Origin: Eulemur rufifrons
Taxonomy: Eukaryota > Chordata > Mammalia > Primates > Lemuridae
Direction of reading: 5' to 3'
Length of the DNA: 64,000 nt
NCBI RefSeq assembly: GCF_041146395.1
Contig: NC_090990.1
Span: 49,397,501 to 49,461,500, forward strand
The notes below the pieces were generated by a model that was not told where the DNA came from, did no database searches, and saw only the letters and a program-made list of their open reading frames with translations. A program made the translations under genes and the position numbers. Shown here one piece after another: positions 11,776 through 23,311 of this stretch (within the stretch, counting starts at the first letter, position 1; the number at the start of each line of letters is the position of its first letter).

Positions 11776-12069
11776 CAAAAAGTTGGTTATTATTTTATTA
11801 TTAGCAGGGACCAGGGCCCTAAAGTTCTAAGATGCAGGGTAATAAAAGAGGAAAGGAAAGAAAGCCTCCCTATTGCTGGAGAAGCCAGTGCCACAGTTGA
11901 GACACCAGGTCTATCACAATCTGGCCCCAAGCCTCTACCTTACCTATGTGCACTCTGTGAAAACTTCTTAGCTCTCTCAGGTAAGCAGAAATCCTCCTTT
12001 AGCTTCCCAGAGTACTTTACGTATACTTTTCTACTATCCTTAATCATATATTCTCTTTTATTTGCATAT

Positions 12070-12190
12070 CTATCTCCACTCTACCCTACCTCATCCCAGG
12101 CTGTGAGTTTACAGACAGCAGGGACCATGTATTCATCTTTGCATTTGCAACCATAGGCACTCTGTAAGTCTTGGGTGAATGGATGGATGG
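12070..12190 (+). repeat. L2 3' fragment
   Basis: Ends with 'cagcagggaccatgtattcatctttg...ggcactctgtaagtcttgggtgaatggatgg', the L2 3' terminus. It runs into a short (GGAT)n. Confidence 0.6.
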
Positions 12191-12745
12191 ATAGATAAGG
12201 AACGTGAGACAACATAGAGACTTGGTGAAGGGATAAGGTCTGGGGTACCCAGAGTACTAGCTAGGTAAGACAGTCTTTGCTTTACAAGCTTGCCTAAGCC
12301 TGGGTCTGAGCAGACATGTAGAGGATATGACATTTGCAGAGTTATTTGCCTGGTGAGGGTGGTTAAGCAATCTGTATGTCCCTTCATGGGAAAAGCATGG
12401 CTAGCTCATGACTGCTGTCAGGGCCAATATTAGGCAAAACTCCTTGGCAACCATGAGCTAAGGCAGGATGATACCTGTAAGTTTTTCTGCAGCCTGCAAC
12501 ATTGATATATTAATCGATTAGGAACAAGTCCTTCCAGGTGTGGCTGGTTGCTAGCAGGGCAGGCAGACTTGTGGACGATAACTATTGTCCCTGCGATTGT
12601 GTTCACTGTAAACAATGATGCAAGACCTAAAGATAGAAAGAGGATATGAAATTTGATTCCCACAGAACATTTCGGGATAACATTTCAAAATAACTAGAAT
12701 ATAAAGTATTTTAGAACATAGGGCAATATAAAGGGAGACAATATA
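12191..12745. other. Unassigned noncoding sequence
   Basis: No gene or repeat is recognised up to the left TA of the mariner element. Confidence 0.4.
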
Positions 12746-13341
12746 CAAGGTCTGTCTGGAAAGTATCCAGCCACTATTAACATATAACGAGAATGGTTTG
12801 TGCGACATAGATGTGACCTGGCAGCCAAGGAGAGTGGACTGGGATGAGCATGTGTGAACAATGATGACTTCACTGTACTAGTCAGTGGGGTGCTGGTGGC
12901 CGTGAAGTGAGCATGTGTATTTGTGGCTGTCGTATTAAAATGAATGAGCGAGTAGAGCAACGAATCTGCATCAAATTTTGCGTTAAGCTTGAACAATCCT
13001 CTGTGGAAACTATTTGGGTGATTCAGAAGCTTTTGGGGACAATGTAATGAGTGCAGCACAAATAAAAGCATGGCACAAATGCTTCAAAGATGGTGGAGAA
13101 TCTGTTGAAAGTGATCCATGTTCTGGAAGTCCTGCAATAAGCGGAACACCTGAGAATGCTGAACGTGTACGGGTTAGGTTGAGAGACACTGGGAGAACTA
13201 TGTGAGGTCCCTACATGCCTACTTTGAAGGGGACTCAGGCGTCATTGTCCTATGTACAGTGTTTCTTGTATCTTGTATCTTCTTCAATAAACATCTCTAT
13301 TTTTCATATTACATGCCTGGATACTTTCCGTAAAGACCTCC
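12746..13341 (+). mobile_element. Internally deleted mariner DNA transposon, both ends intact
   Basis: A 596-bp element bounded by TA dinucleotides (12744-12745 and 13342-13343), as expected for Tc1/mariner. The left end reads CAAGGTCTGTCTGGAAAGTA; the reverse complement of the right end reads GGAGGTCTTTACGGAAAGTA, and the two share GGAAAGTATCCAG. About 195 bp of leader precedes the remains of the transposase. A full mariner is about 1.3 kb, so roughly the middle half, including the whole catalytic core, is gone. The terminal repeat matches the 83-bp element at 58960-59042. It resembles the Mos1/FLJ37770-like mariner proteins, but I cannot name the Repbase family. Confidence 0.9.
12940..13240 (+). 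pseudogene. Mariner transposase remnant: N-terminal DNA-binding part fused to the C-terminal end
   Basis: The ATG at 12940 opens MNERVEQRICIKFCVKLEQS and runs 35 codons to a stop at 13045. The alignment then continues in another frame from about 13014 (GDSEAFGDNVMSAAQIKAWH...CFKDG), the second half of the paired helix-turn-helix module. A third frame from 13187 holds HWENYVRSLHAYFEGD, the typical last residues of a mariner transposase. Two frame breaks and loss of the D,D(34)D catalytic region make this nonfunctional. It is transposon-derived, not a host gene. Confidence 0.85.
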
Positions 13342-13455
13342 TATCTTGACTTTTCAGAAATCATTTCATTTTCATTTTACCTTATTCTTTTTGTTAATGG
13401 CAACTGAAAATGATAATATTTATTGATTAATCACTTATGTACCTCACACTTCACT

Positions 13456-14099
<644 letters not shown>

Positions 14100-14289
14100 T
14101 ATTGCATTTTTTTTTTAAATGACGTGCTGGAGTTGGCTCCCACTGGCTCATGAGAGCCAATTGTGTGCATGTCTTCTCAATTCTACGTTAAATTATTTCA
14201 CATTGGCATCTTAAAATCAGCCACATCAAAAGTATTTACACTATAGAAACTGGCAAACACTAAAAATTAGGGTTTTCTACTCCCATCCC

Positions 14290-14515
14290 TCCTGAGAGCC
14301 AATTGTTAAACATTTACCAGCATATCACTGACTTTACAATGAATGATCCTAATGAGCTTTCCCAATACTCCTACTTTACAGATGGGAAATTGAAGTTTAG
14401 AGAGGTTAAATAACTAAATAACTTATTACAAACTTTTGTTGGCAAAGGCAGGATTAAAATTCAAACCATCTGTCTCCAAATTCCATGCACTTAACCAAAT
14501 AATTCTTTGCAACAC
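14290..14515 (-). repeat. MIR SINE
   Basis: The minus-strand landmarks 'ctactttacagatgggaaattgaagtttagagaggttaaataact' and 'ggcaggattaaaattcaaacc' are present. Confidence 0.7.
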
Positions 14516-14596
14516 TTTTTATTTATTAAAAAAGTCAGAAAAAATCTATCTTATATCAAAGATGTAAGATTTTAAACCCCTAATTTTAAGATTTCA

Positions 14597-14900
14597 GGCC
14601 GGGCGCAGTGCTCATGCCTGTGATCCTAGCACTCTGGGAGGCCAAGGTGGGAGGATCACTTGAGCTCAGGAGTTGAAAACCAGCCTGAGCAAGAGTGAGA
14701 CCCTGTCTCTACCAAAAATGGAAAAATTAGCCGGGCATTGTGGCATGTGCCTGTAGTCCCACATAGCTGGGAATGTATATGGGAAGCTGAGGCAGGAGGA
14801 TCGCTTGAGTCCAGGAGTTTGAGGTTGCCCTGAGCTATGGTGACACCGCTGCACTCTACCTGAGGTGGCAGAGTGAGACTCTGTGTCAAAAAAAAAAAAA
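14597..14900 (+). mobile_element. Alu element with target duplication
   Basis: Starts 'ggccgggcgcagtgctcatgcctgtgatcctagcactctgggagg' and ends in A13. The duplication AAGATTTCA lies at 14588-14596 and 14899-14907. Confidence 0.92.
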
Positions 14901-14919
14901 GATTTCAAACCCCTATTTA

Positions 14920-16545
14920 TCTTAGCAAAATGGTAGAGTAGGCAGCTCTAAGCTTCTGTTCCCCCATAGAAACTCAAAAAATAAGCAAAAACTGTCAGAA
15001 TCAACTGTGTCAGAATGCTGGAAAAAACACAAAGGCTTACAGCAACCAAGTGAATGCTGAATCAAAGTCAACTTAAAAATGTTAGGAAAGTTTTGTGGCC
15101 TTTTTACCTGCTCTTACCCCACACCCTCCTGACTTGGCAACAGTCCTGAAGACAGCAGCCCACACTGCCAGCATGGGCCCATGGCTCCTTGTCACATAGG
15201 ATGCAGAGCAGGCCTTATTTGCAAATTGCTGTGTAGATCTGTTTTAACCTGTCTGGAGCATCTGAAGGACTGGCACCAGGTGCTTATCTCTGTTTGCTTA
15301 GCCCTGAGCTAACTGGGCTGGAAAAGCACCAGGCATTGCTCAAAACATTGTAAGGTGGGAGAACAATGCCTGAGACAAAAGATCACAATTGAGACATATA
15401 ATAAACCACCTAAGGCCTGGGAGAAAAATCTGAGAAGAGAGTTTCTTTGGAAAGTTAGGGCAATCAAAAGCACCTATGTATATGTCAAATTTAGAAAGCC
15501 ATGCACGTGCCCAGGGCAAGATGCTTGCTCAGAAAAGACATGAAAAAACCTTAAACGTTCATTAAAGGCTGATTCTTATGTTCAGTGCGAGTCTGGCTAA
15601 GTGTTGAAGGAGGGCCCCAGCATAGACCCAATCTGCAAAGACGGAAAGAGGTATTTTGTTTGCTTGTTTTGCTTTATTTTTTAGCTCTTGGCATTCAAGT
15701 AAAATTCTTTCAAAATGCTCACTGAATACAAACTAAGGAACAGAGACTTCAGCAACCATACATGACAAAGAAAACAATCTCTGCAAAAATACTTGGGAAA
15801 AGTCACTAGAAAAAGACTAGTACAGACTTCAACAATTAAAAAACCAAAAACCAGAAAACCCTAGGGAAGGGGAAGAATTTGATTTCCACAGTGACCACAT
15901 TATACTATTCAAAAATCCAAAGCTAGGCACAGTGGCTTGCATCTGTAATCCCAGCTACTCAGGAGACCAAGGAGGGTAGGATCACTTGAGGCCAGGAATT
16001 CAAGACCATCCTGAACAACATAGTAAGATCCATTCTCTAAAAATAAAAAATTTTTAAAAATTAGCCAGGCGTAGTGGCTTATACCTGTAGTACCAGCTAG
16101 TCAAGAGGCTGAGGTGGGAGGATTGCTTGAGCCCAGGAGTTCGAGGCTGCAGTGAGCTACGATCACTGCCACTGCACTCTAGTTTGGGCAATGAAGTTAG
16201 ACCCTGTCTAAAAAAAAAAAAAAAAAAAAAAGTCCTGTCTTCAAAAACCACAAGGCACAGAAAGAAACAGGAACATATAGCTCAATGGAACAAAATATAG
16301 TGACAAAAACTGTGCCTCAAGAAGCCCAGACATTAGAATTATTAGACAAAGACTTTAAAACAATGGTCTTAAATATGCTCAAAGAGCTAAAGGAAAACAT
16401 GGACAAAAAACTACAGGAAATCAAGAAAATTATGTCTGAACAAAATGAGAATACCAATAAAGAGATGCAAATTACAAAAAGGAACCAAAGAAATTCTGGG
16501 GCTGGGAAGTATAATAACTGAAATGAAGAAAAATCACTAGAGAGG
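14920..16545 (+). mobile_element. L1/HAL1-type 5' region and ORF1 coiled-coil piece, interrupted by an Alu
   Basis: The opening 'gcaaaatggtagagtaggcagctctaagcttctgttccccca' resembles the 5' end of mammalian-wide L1 or HAL1. At 16285-16500 it carries an ORF1-like coiled-coil stretch (DKDFKTMVLNMLKELKENMD) that loses its frame at about 16490 and then reads ITEM-K-like residues in the next frame. An Alu occupies 15919-16230. The element stops where an MLT1-type LTR starts. The C-terminal half of ORF1 and the front of ORF2 are absent. Confidence 0.6.
15919..16230 (+). mobile_element. Alu element inserted in L1/HAL1
   Basis: Starts 'aagctaggcacagtggcttgcatctgtaatcccagc' and ends with about 21 A at 16210-16230. 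The left monomer is shortened. L1-type sequence resumes after it. Confidence 0.85.
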
Positions 16546-17205
16546 TTTGTATTAATTTGCTAGCGTTGGCCGGGCGCGGTGGCTCACGCCTGTAATCCTA
16601 GCACTCTGGGAGGCCGAGGTGGGCGGATCGTTTGAGCTCAGGAGTTCGAGACCAGCCTGAGCAAGAGCGAGACCCCATCTCTACTAAAAATAGAAAGAAA
16701 TGATATGGACAGCTAAAAATATATATATAAAAAAAAAAAAATTAGCCAGGCATGGTGGTGCATGCCTGTAGTCCCAGCTACTCGGGAGGCTGAGACAGGA
16801 GGATCGCTTGAGCTCAGGAGTTTGAGGTTGCTGTGAGCTAGGCTGACGCCACGGCACTCACTCTAGCCTGGGCAACAGAGTGAGACTCTGTCTCAAAAAA
16901 AAAAAAAAAAAAGTTTGCTTGCGTTACCATAACAAAATATTATAGATTGAGTGGCTTAAACAACAGAGATTTATTTTCTCATAGTTCTGGGGGCTAGAAG
17001 TCCAAGATCAAGGTCCTGGCAGCGTTGGTTTCTCTCTGCAGCTTGTAGATCTCTGCCCCCTTGGTACCTCTTCACATGGTTATATCTCTGTGCACACACA
17101 CCCTGGTATCTCTTCTTCTTATATAGACACCAGTCATATTGGATTAGGGCCCTACCATAAATACTGTAACCTAGTCATCTTAAAGAAAACAATTAAATTT
17201 ATTTT
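16546..17205 (-). mobile_element. MLT1-type MaLR LTR split by a young Alu
   Basis: On the minus strand this is an MLT1-like LTR: 'tattaatttgctag' at the left, then after the Alu 'accataacaaaatattatagattgagtggcttaaacaacagagatttattttctcatagttctggggg', 'ggaagtccaagatcaaggt' words and 'acaccagtcatattggattagggccctacc'. The retroviral-like LTR is noncoding and truncated at its U3 side near 17205. Confidence 0.75.
16568..16913 (+). mobile_element. Young lemur-type Alu with 12-bp target duplication
   Basis: Almost consensus: 'ggccgggcgcggtggctcacgcctgtaatcctagcactctgggagg', the AT-rich strepsirrhine linker at about 16700-16740, and 'gctgtgagctaggctgacgccacggcac'. Ends in A18. TTTGCTAGCGTT at 16556-16567 and TTTGCTTGCGTT at 16914-16925 flank it. 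Confidence 0.95.
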
Positions 17206-17259
17206 AATTTAATCAGTTGGCTCACCAGGAACAAGGATGCCTGCTTTCAGCTGCTCTTC

Positions 17260-17335
17260 AACATTGTACTGTTCAACCTGAGAAAAACTTCTAAAAAAGA
17301 AAAATACAAAAATTAAAAAAAAAAACATTGTACTG
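17260..17335 (+). mobile_element. 52-bp A-rich insertion with 12-bp target duplication in L1
   Basis: AACATTGTACTG at 17260-17271 is repeated at 17324-17335. The insert has a short body (TTCAACCTGAGAAAAACTTC) and an A-rich tail. It splits the reverse-transcriptase region of the surrounding L1. Confidence 0.75.
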
Positions 17336-19000
17336 AAAATTCTAGCCAGAGCAAGTAGACAAGAAGCAGAAATAAAGGGCATCCAAATTGGAAAGGAAGA
17401 AATAAAACTGTATCTTTATATCCAAAGAATCCACAAGAAAGCTACCTGAGCTAATAAATGAATTCAGGAAAGTTACAAATCACAAGGTCAACTCACAAAA
17501 ATCAGTTGTGTTTCTATAGGCCAGCAATGGACATCTGAAAAAGCAATTTAAAAAAGCAATTCCATTCACATTACAATAACATAAAAAAGCATAAAATACC
17601 TAGGAGTAAATTTAATCAAGGAGGTGAAATATTTTACACTGAAAACTATAAAACATGTCTGAAAGATTAAGGAAGACCTTAATAAATGGGAAGACATCCA
17701 CATTCATGGATTGGAAGACTTAATATTGTTAAGATGGCAATAATGACCAGAGTGATTTACAGATTTAACACAATCTCTACCAAAACTTCAACAGCTCTTT
17801 TTGCAGAAATAGAAATAGCTTATCCTCAAATTCATATGGTATTTTGAGGGGCTTCAATAGCCAAAACAATCTTGAAAGAAAATCAAAAAGTTGGAGGACT
17901 CACACTTCCTAATTTCAAAACTGACAAAACTGCAGTAATCAAAACAGTGTGATACTGGCATAAGGATAGACATATAGACCAATGCAATAGAATCGAGTGT
18001 CAGAAATAAACCCTCATATTTATGGCCAATGGATTTTGACAAGGGTGCCAAATGCATTCAATGGGGGAAAGTATAGTATCTTCAACAGATGGAGTTAGCA
18101 CAACTGGATTTCCACATGCAAAAGAATGAAGTTGGGGCCAGGCATGGTGTCTCACACCTGTAACCCTAGCACTCTGGGAGGCTGAGGTGGGAGGATGGTT
18201 TGAGCTCAGGAGTTCGAAACCAGCCTGAGCAAGAGCAAGACCCCGTCTCCACAAAAAATAGAGAAATTAGCTGGGCATAGTTGTGCTCGCCTTTAGTCCC
18301 AGACACTCAGGAGGCTAAGGCAGGAGGATCACTCAAGCCTGGGAGCTTGAGTTTGCAGTGAGCTATGATGATGCCACAGCGCTCTAGCCAGGGTGACATA
18401 GCAAGACCCTGTCCCCGGCCCCCTGCAGCAATAAAAAAAAAAAAAAAAAGAATAAAGCCGGGTCCCTACCTCACACCATATACAAAAATTAACTCAAAAT
18501 GTATCAATGACCTAAATATAAGAGCTAAAACCATAAAATTCTTAGAGGAAAATGTAGGGGTAAATCTTGGTGACCTTGGATTTGGCAATGGATTCTCAGA
18601 TATGACACCAAAAGCATGAGCAACAAAAGAAATAAATAAATTGAACTTCATCAAAATTAAAAGCTTCTGTGCATCAAAGGACATTATTAGTAAAGTGAAA
18701 AGACAACCAACACAATGGAGAAAGTACTTGCAGATTAAATATCTGATAAAAGGTTTACTATCCAAAATATATAAGGAACTCCTATAACTCAACAACAAAA
18801 AAGACAAACAACTCAATTAAAAAACAGGCAAAGGACTTGAATAAGTATTTCTCCAAAAAAGATATACAAATGCCAATAAACACATTTAAAAAATGCACAT
18901 GATTAGTCACTAGGGAACTGCAACTCAAGACCACAATTAGATAGCACTTCACACCTGCAAAGATGGCTATAAAACAAACACACATAACAACTGTTTGCAA
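17336..19000 (+). pseudogene. Broken L1 ORF2 C-terminal region
   Basis: Short frame pieces match the end of L1 ORF2. An example is the piece after the Alu with PYLTPYTKINSK...DLNIRAKTIKFLEEN (18465-18619). There are many stops and frame changes, plus two SINE insertions. No endonuclease domain and no functional reverse transcriptase remain. Confidence 0.75.
18136..18449 (+). mobile_element. Alu element in L1
   Basis: Starts 'ggccaggcatggtgtctcacacctg', ends at an A17 run. The words AGAATGAAG before and AGAATAAAG after it look like a target duplication. Confidence 0.9.
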
Positions 19001-19103
19001 AGATGTGGAGAAATTGAAACCCTCATACATCACTAGTGAGAATATAAAATGGTGTAGTCCCGGTGGAAAACAGTTTGACAGTTCCTCAAAAAGTTAAACA
19101 TAG

Positions 19104-19238
19104 ATAGGCGGGCGCAGTGGCTCACACCTGTAATCCTAGCACATCAGGAGGTTGAGGCAGGAATGGTGCTTGAGGCCAGGAGGTCAACCAGCCTGAGGAA
19201 CATAATGAGATCCAATCTTTAAGGGAAAAAAAATAAAC
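19104..19238 (+). mobile_element. 7SL monomer (FLAM-type) with 15-bp target duplication
   Basis: A 135-bp single-monomer element ('ggcgggcgcagtggctcacacctgtaatcctagcac') ending in an A-rich tail. The 15-bp duplication AAAAGTTAAACATAG at 19089-19103 and 19239-19253 is perfect, so the monomer was mobilised as a unit rather than being a broken dimer. Confidence 0.88.
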
Positions 19239-19840
19239 AAAAGTTAAACATAGAATTACCATATGACCCAGCAATTCCACTCTTAGGTATTTAATACATA
19301 TTCAAAAGAATCGAAAAGAGGTACTCAAAACACTAATGTTCGTTATAGCATTATTAACAATAGCCAAAAAGTGGAAACAACCCAAGTGTCTATCAATAGA
19401 TGAATGGACAAAATATGATATATGGATACAACAGAGTATTTTCAGCCATAAAAAGGAATAAGGTTCTGATACATGCTACAATGTGGATGCACCTTGAAAA
19501 CATTATGCTAGATAAAATGAGCCAGAAACCAAAGGACAAATATTGTATAATTCCACTTATATAAAATATATAAAATACCTAGAATAGGTCAATTTATAGA
19601 GATAAAAAGTAAATTAGAGTTTATCAGGGGCTGAAAGGAGGGAGGAAAGGAGAGTTATTGCTTAATGGGTACAGAGTTTCTGTTTCGGGTGATGGAAATG
19701 TTTAGAAATAGGCAATGGTAGTGGTTGCATGACACTGTGAATGTAATTAATGCCATTAAACTGTACACTCAAAAGTGGTTAAAATGGCACATTTTTTGTT
19801 ACATATATATATTACCACAATTAAAAAACCCTAATTAAAC

Positions 19841-20619
19841 TGTTCATGTCTGTCAACCCTCCACCTAATTTTCCAGCATCTTCTTATCCTCCTCGTTTGA
19901 GCCTGGTGTTGCCCACTTCTCTCCCAATTGCTCAGTCTTGCTCCTCTGTACTCCTTGGCAACAACTGTGGAAAGAAATGCACCAGCCGCCACCCTGAGCT
20001 AGCCAAGCACCACTGTGTTGACAAAAACTGTGTTGGCATTAGGGGAAAAACTAGGTACAAAAATAGGTACAAAAAGTACATAGATCAAAAGCCCTTGAAA
20101 GCACAGATGAACCATGTTTGATAGCTTTAGAAACTTGTGCCAAGGACTGAGTTTTGTCCTGGATCACCTCTCTCAGTGGTTCAAGAAACAAAGGTGTGAC
20201 ATCTCAAACTCCTGTAGCAGACTGTCCCCGCACCCACCAACACCAAGTGTCAGGCCACAAAGACTGAGCCTCTTTCAAAAATTTAGTCTAGCCCTTACGT
20301 GCTTATCCTTTAATGTGCTCTGTATTTATATTCTCTCTTGTTTTGTTTTCCTAAGTCTGACAAAATTTTTGATTAACTACTTGGCCTTTTCACAATGATC
20401 TTGACACTTAAAGGTATTTTTTGTGGACCAGGACTCTCTTCTTTGAGAATGTAGAACGTAATAGTATAATATTAATAGTCTGTACTATTCCATAGACCTG
20501 CCCACCTATCAAAGGAGAAGGGAACTCTAATAGTTCCTTTGCTTTGGGGGACTGGACATAATTTTGCATGCATTTTTAAAAGTCAGCTTACAAAGTTTAC
20601 TTTATAACATTGTATATAG
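19841..20619. other. Unassigned noncoding sequence
   Basis: No repeat or gene is identified. An open frame at 19846-20121 is cysteine- and lysine-rich but shows no domain or splice context; I treat it as chance. Confidence 0.4.
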
Positions 20620-20840
20620 TAGCAGTGAAGAGGTGGGGCACCGGTGTCCTGTGTTCAGCGTTGGCTCTGTCCTCTCCTGTGTGCCTTGGACAAGTCTCCC
20701 CACTTCTCTGAGTATGGATTTTCTCATCTTTAAAGTAGAGAGTATACAACCTAGCTCAGAGGATTACGGTGAAGTTTAAATGAGTGGAGGGATAAAAAGT
20801 ACCTAGCGCAGTGCCCAGCACAGAGTAGGTGCTCAAGAGA
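20620..20840 (+). repeat. MIR SINE
   Basis: Has 'tggacaagtctccccacttctctgagtatggattttctcatctttaaa' and the end 'cagtgcccagcacagagtaggtgctcaa'. Confidence 0.8.
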
Positions 20841-21024
20841 GACAGCCCTTTAGTTACCTCATTTGTTGTAGCACATCCATGAACACCCAAAGTTCTTCAT
20901 GAAATTTTCCCCAACAGACATCCCATGATGATTTCTCTTTTCTCTATATTCCTAAAATTCTTGATGAAAATACAATTCATGCTGTAGCTATTTTCATAAA
21001 CTTTCATCAAGTAAACTTTGTCTT

Positions 21025-21184
21025 TTTTTTTTTTTTGAGACAGGGTCTTGCTCTGTTCCCTGGGCTAAAGTGCAGTGGCATCATCAGAGATCTCTGCAAC
21101 CTTGAACTCCTGGCATCAAGCAATTCTCCTGCCTCAGCCTCCCACAGTGCTAGGATTACAGGCTCAAGCCACCACGCCCAGCCA
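21025..21184 (-). mobile_element. Alu monomer-type element
   Basis: T14 tail at 21025-21038, one 7SL-like arm, and the end 'ggctcaagccaccacgcccagcc'. It is about 160 bp with no second arm. Confidence 0.85.
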
Positions 21185-21279
21185 AGTCCTTTGAGAGCAG
21201 TGGCAGTGTTGTGTACTCTTGCTGCCCCCAAAGCCTGATGACGCCACACAGTTAGTGGACCCTGAAGGAACATGTCTTA

Positions 21280-21650
21280 GTCTGTTTTATGCTGCTTTAA
21301 CAGAATACCTGAGACTGGGTAATTTATTAAAAAAACAGATTTATTTGTCACGGTTCTGGATGCTGGGAAGTTCAAGGTCTAGAAGTCCATATCTGCTGAG
21401 GGCCCTTCTGTCGTGTCATCCCATAGCAGAACACAGACGGGCATGAGAGCACATGCAAGAGAGAGAGCAAGAGATCACGCTCACAGTCTCAAGTCCTTTT
21501 ATCATTGGCATTAATCCCTTCATGAGGGTGGAGCCCTCATGATCTAAACACCTTCCATCAGGCCCCACCTCTCAATACTGTTGCATTGAGGATTAAGTTT
21601 CCAACATATGCTTTTTTTTTCATCCAAACCATAGCAGAACACTTGTTAAA
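21280..21650 (-). mobile_element. MST/MLT-type MaLR LTR
   Basis: Minus-strand landmarks: 'cttagtctgttttatgctgctttaacagaatacctgagactgggtaattt', 'cattaatcccttcatgagggtggagccctcatgatctaaacacc' and 'aggccccacctctcaatactg'. It ends near 'catccaaaccatagcagaaca'. Confidence 0.8.
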
Positions 21651-21679
21651 TCGAGTGGCTGTGAAGCAATCTGGAGCCC

Positions 21680-21880
21680 AGGATAAAACACTGGACTAGT
21701 CATCATAAGATTTAGGTTCTAGTCCTAGTTTGTGACATGGGACAAGAAATTTCAATGCAACTCTGATAATCAGTTTCTAAACTGGAATAATAGGGCTGCC
21801 CTACCCACTTTCAGGAAGAATTGCAGTGAGATTCAAATGTGACAACATATACATGAAAGTGTTTGGTTATTCCTGAAATG
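21680..21880 (+). repeat. MIR SINE
   Basis: Core words 'ggttctagtcctagtttgtgacatgggacaag' and 'cagtttctaaactggaataata' are in order. Confidence 0.6.
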
Positions 21881-22548
21881 CTAAACAAACATAACCCTAC
21901 CTGGATTCTTGCATTGTGCCTTCGATTGACATAAGCAACCAAATTCTCCTAATGTAGTCTTTATTCAAGGCTGTTGATAAATGCCCCATCATTCTGGTGC
22001 TACAAAGGAAGAGAATAAGTAAAAATAAAACCTGTTGGGTGCTAATCATTAACAATCAGCCCATTGTCTCAACCAATTAATCACTTAGACCTAAAGTTAA
22101 ACCTACTGCAAGGACTAGCAGATTGATAGATTTTTAGCACAAAAGCTAACGTTCAAAACACCATTAGCAATAATGGGAGTTATGCCTCCTAGGCCCACAG
22201 AGAGATGAGAGTTGAATGTGATCCATAATCTATCTTACTTAATGTCATCAGTTTCCCTGTAGTCCCTTCAAACGATCAGACGCCAGTAAAATGCTGTAAG
22301 CGGAACTAATAGCATTGGGTTAGGAGAATATTGACCATCTACTTCAGTGAAGCTTTCCAACATGAGAAACCTCTAGATATTTCAAAATCTTGATGTGCCT
22401 TTGCAAATTTTGTTTGTTTGTTTATTTAAGGAGGAAGGCAACCCCTTAATGATGAGAAAATACTAGAAAAGGATAATTTACATGAATATATCAGATAAAA
22501 TATTTCCCCTAATACTTGGATTTTTTATTATATAAAAATTGGTTACAT
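21881..22548. other. Unassigned noncoding sequence
   Basis: Nothing recognised; a TTTG/TTTA run lies at 22410-22425. Confidence 0.4.
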
Positions 22549-22697
22549 GGCCAGGTGTGGTGACTCATGCCTATAATCCTAGAACTTTGGGAAGCCGAAG
22601 TGGGAAGATCGCTTGAAGCCAGGAGTTTGAGATTGCAGTGAACTATGATGATGCTACGGCACTCTAGCCTGGGAGATAAAGCAAGACTCTGTCTCAA

Positions 22698-22723
<26 letters not shown>
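22549..22723 (+). mobile_element. Short Alu-type element with 13-bp target duplication
   Basis: Starts 'ggccaggtgtggtgactcatgcctataatcc' and passes directly into right-arm words ('gcagtgaactatgatgatgctacggcactctagcctggg'), so the two arms are joined with the middle missing. Flanked by AAAATTGGTTACA at 22535-22547 and AAAATTGATTACA after the tail. Confidence 0.85.
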
Positions 22724-22729
<6 letters not shown>

Positions 22730-23150
22730 TTGATTACAGTTGTTGAGCCTTTTATAGATGAGAAAATCCTTCACGTTGCCTTTAGTTTACCAGAAATGAG
22801 AAAAACAAAAGTGACATTGGGCTTTTTTTTCTCTTCTTCAAAATAATCACTGAAGATACCCTTAGATAGTCACAAAACACGATGCTTGGCTGGAACTTTC
22901 CCAATCACATAAGTACAATTTCTCCCTTATTCTTACCCCACATTCATTCAGCTATCAACTCCTGTCACATCATCTTTTAAATACTTGATATCTACCCCTT
23001 TTCCTTTTAGTGTCATTATGCCTACCCTAATTGAGGCTCCTTGAAAGCAGACCCAGACAGAAGCAGTGACATCCTAATTGCTCTTCTTTAAATCTCTTGA
23101 TACTTTAATTCATCTTGCACATTCTATGTTGCATAGAATGTAAAATCTGA
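22724..23150. other. Unassigned noncoding sequence
   Basis: No element or gene is recognised. Confidence 0.4.
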
Positions 23151-23311
23151 CCAGGTGTAGTGGCTCACCCCTCTGTAATTCCAGCACTTTGGGAGGTTGA
23201 GGCGGGAGAACCACTTGAACCCAGGAGTTCAGGGCTGCAGTGAGCTGTGATCATGCCACCACTCTCCAGCCTGGGTGAAAGTGAGACCTTGTATCTAAGG
23301 AAAAAACAAAA
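23151..23311 (+). mobile_element. Alu monomer-type element
   Basis: Contains 'ccaggtgtagtggctcacccctctgtaattccagcactttgggagg' then 'gcagtgagctgtgatcatgccaccactctccagcctgg'. About 160 bp, with an A-rich end. Confidence 0.8.

Larger units (their letters stand above)
17206..19840 (+). mobile_element. L1M-type L1, 3' half (end of ORF2 and 3' UTR), multiply interrupted
   Basis: From 'caggaacaaggatgcctgctttcagctgctcttcaacattgtactg' (RT domain) through the ORF2 C-terminal region to a 3' UTR with 'gaaatgtttagaaataggcaatggtagtgg', and an A-rich end near 19835. It contains a 52-bp poly(A) insertion (17272-17323), an Alu (18136-18449) and an Alu monomer (19104-19238). It may be the other half of the element at 14920-16545, but about 2.5 kb in between is missing. 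Confidence 0.85.

Noticed and set aside
19846..20121. Cysteine/lysine-containing 91-codon frame, briefly considered as a small secreted protein
   Set aside because: Hydrophobicity at the start is weak, there is no signal peptide pattern, and no transcript context is seen.
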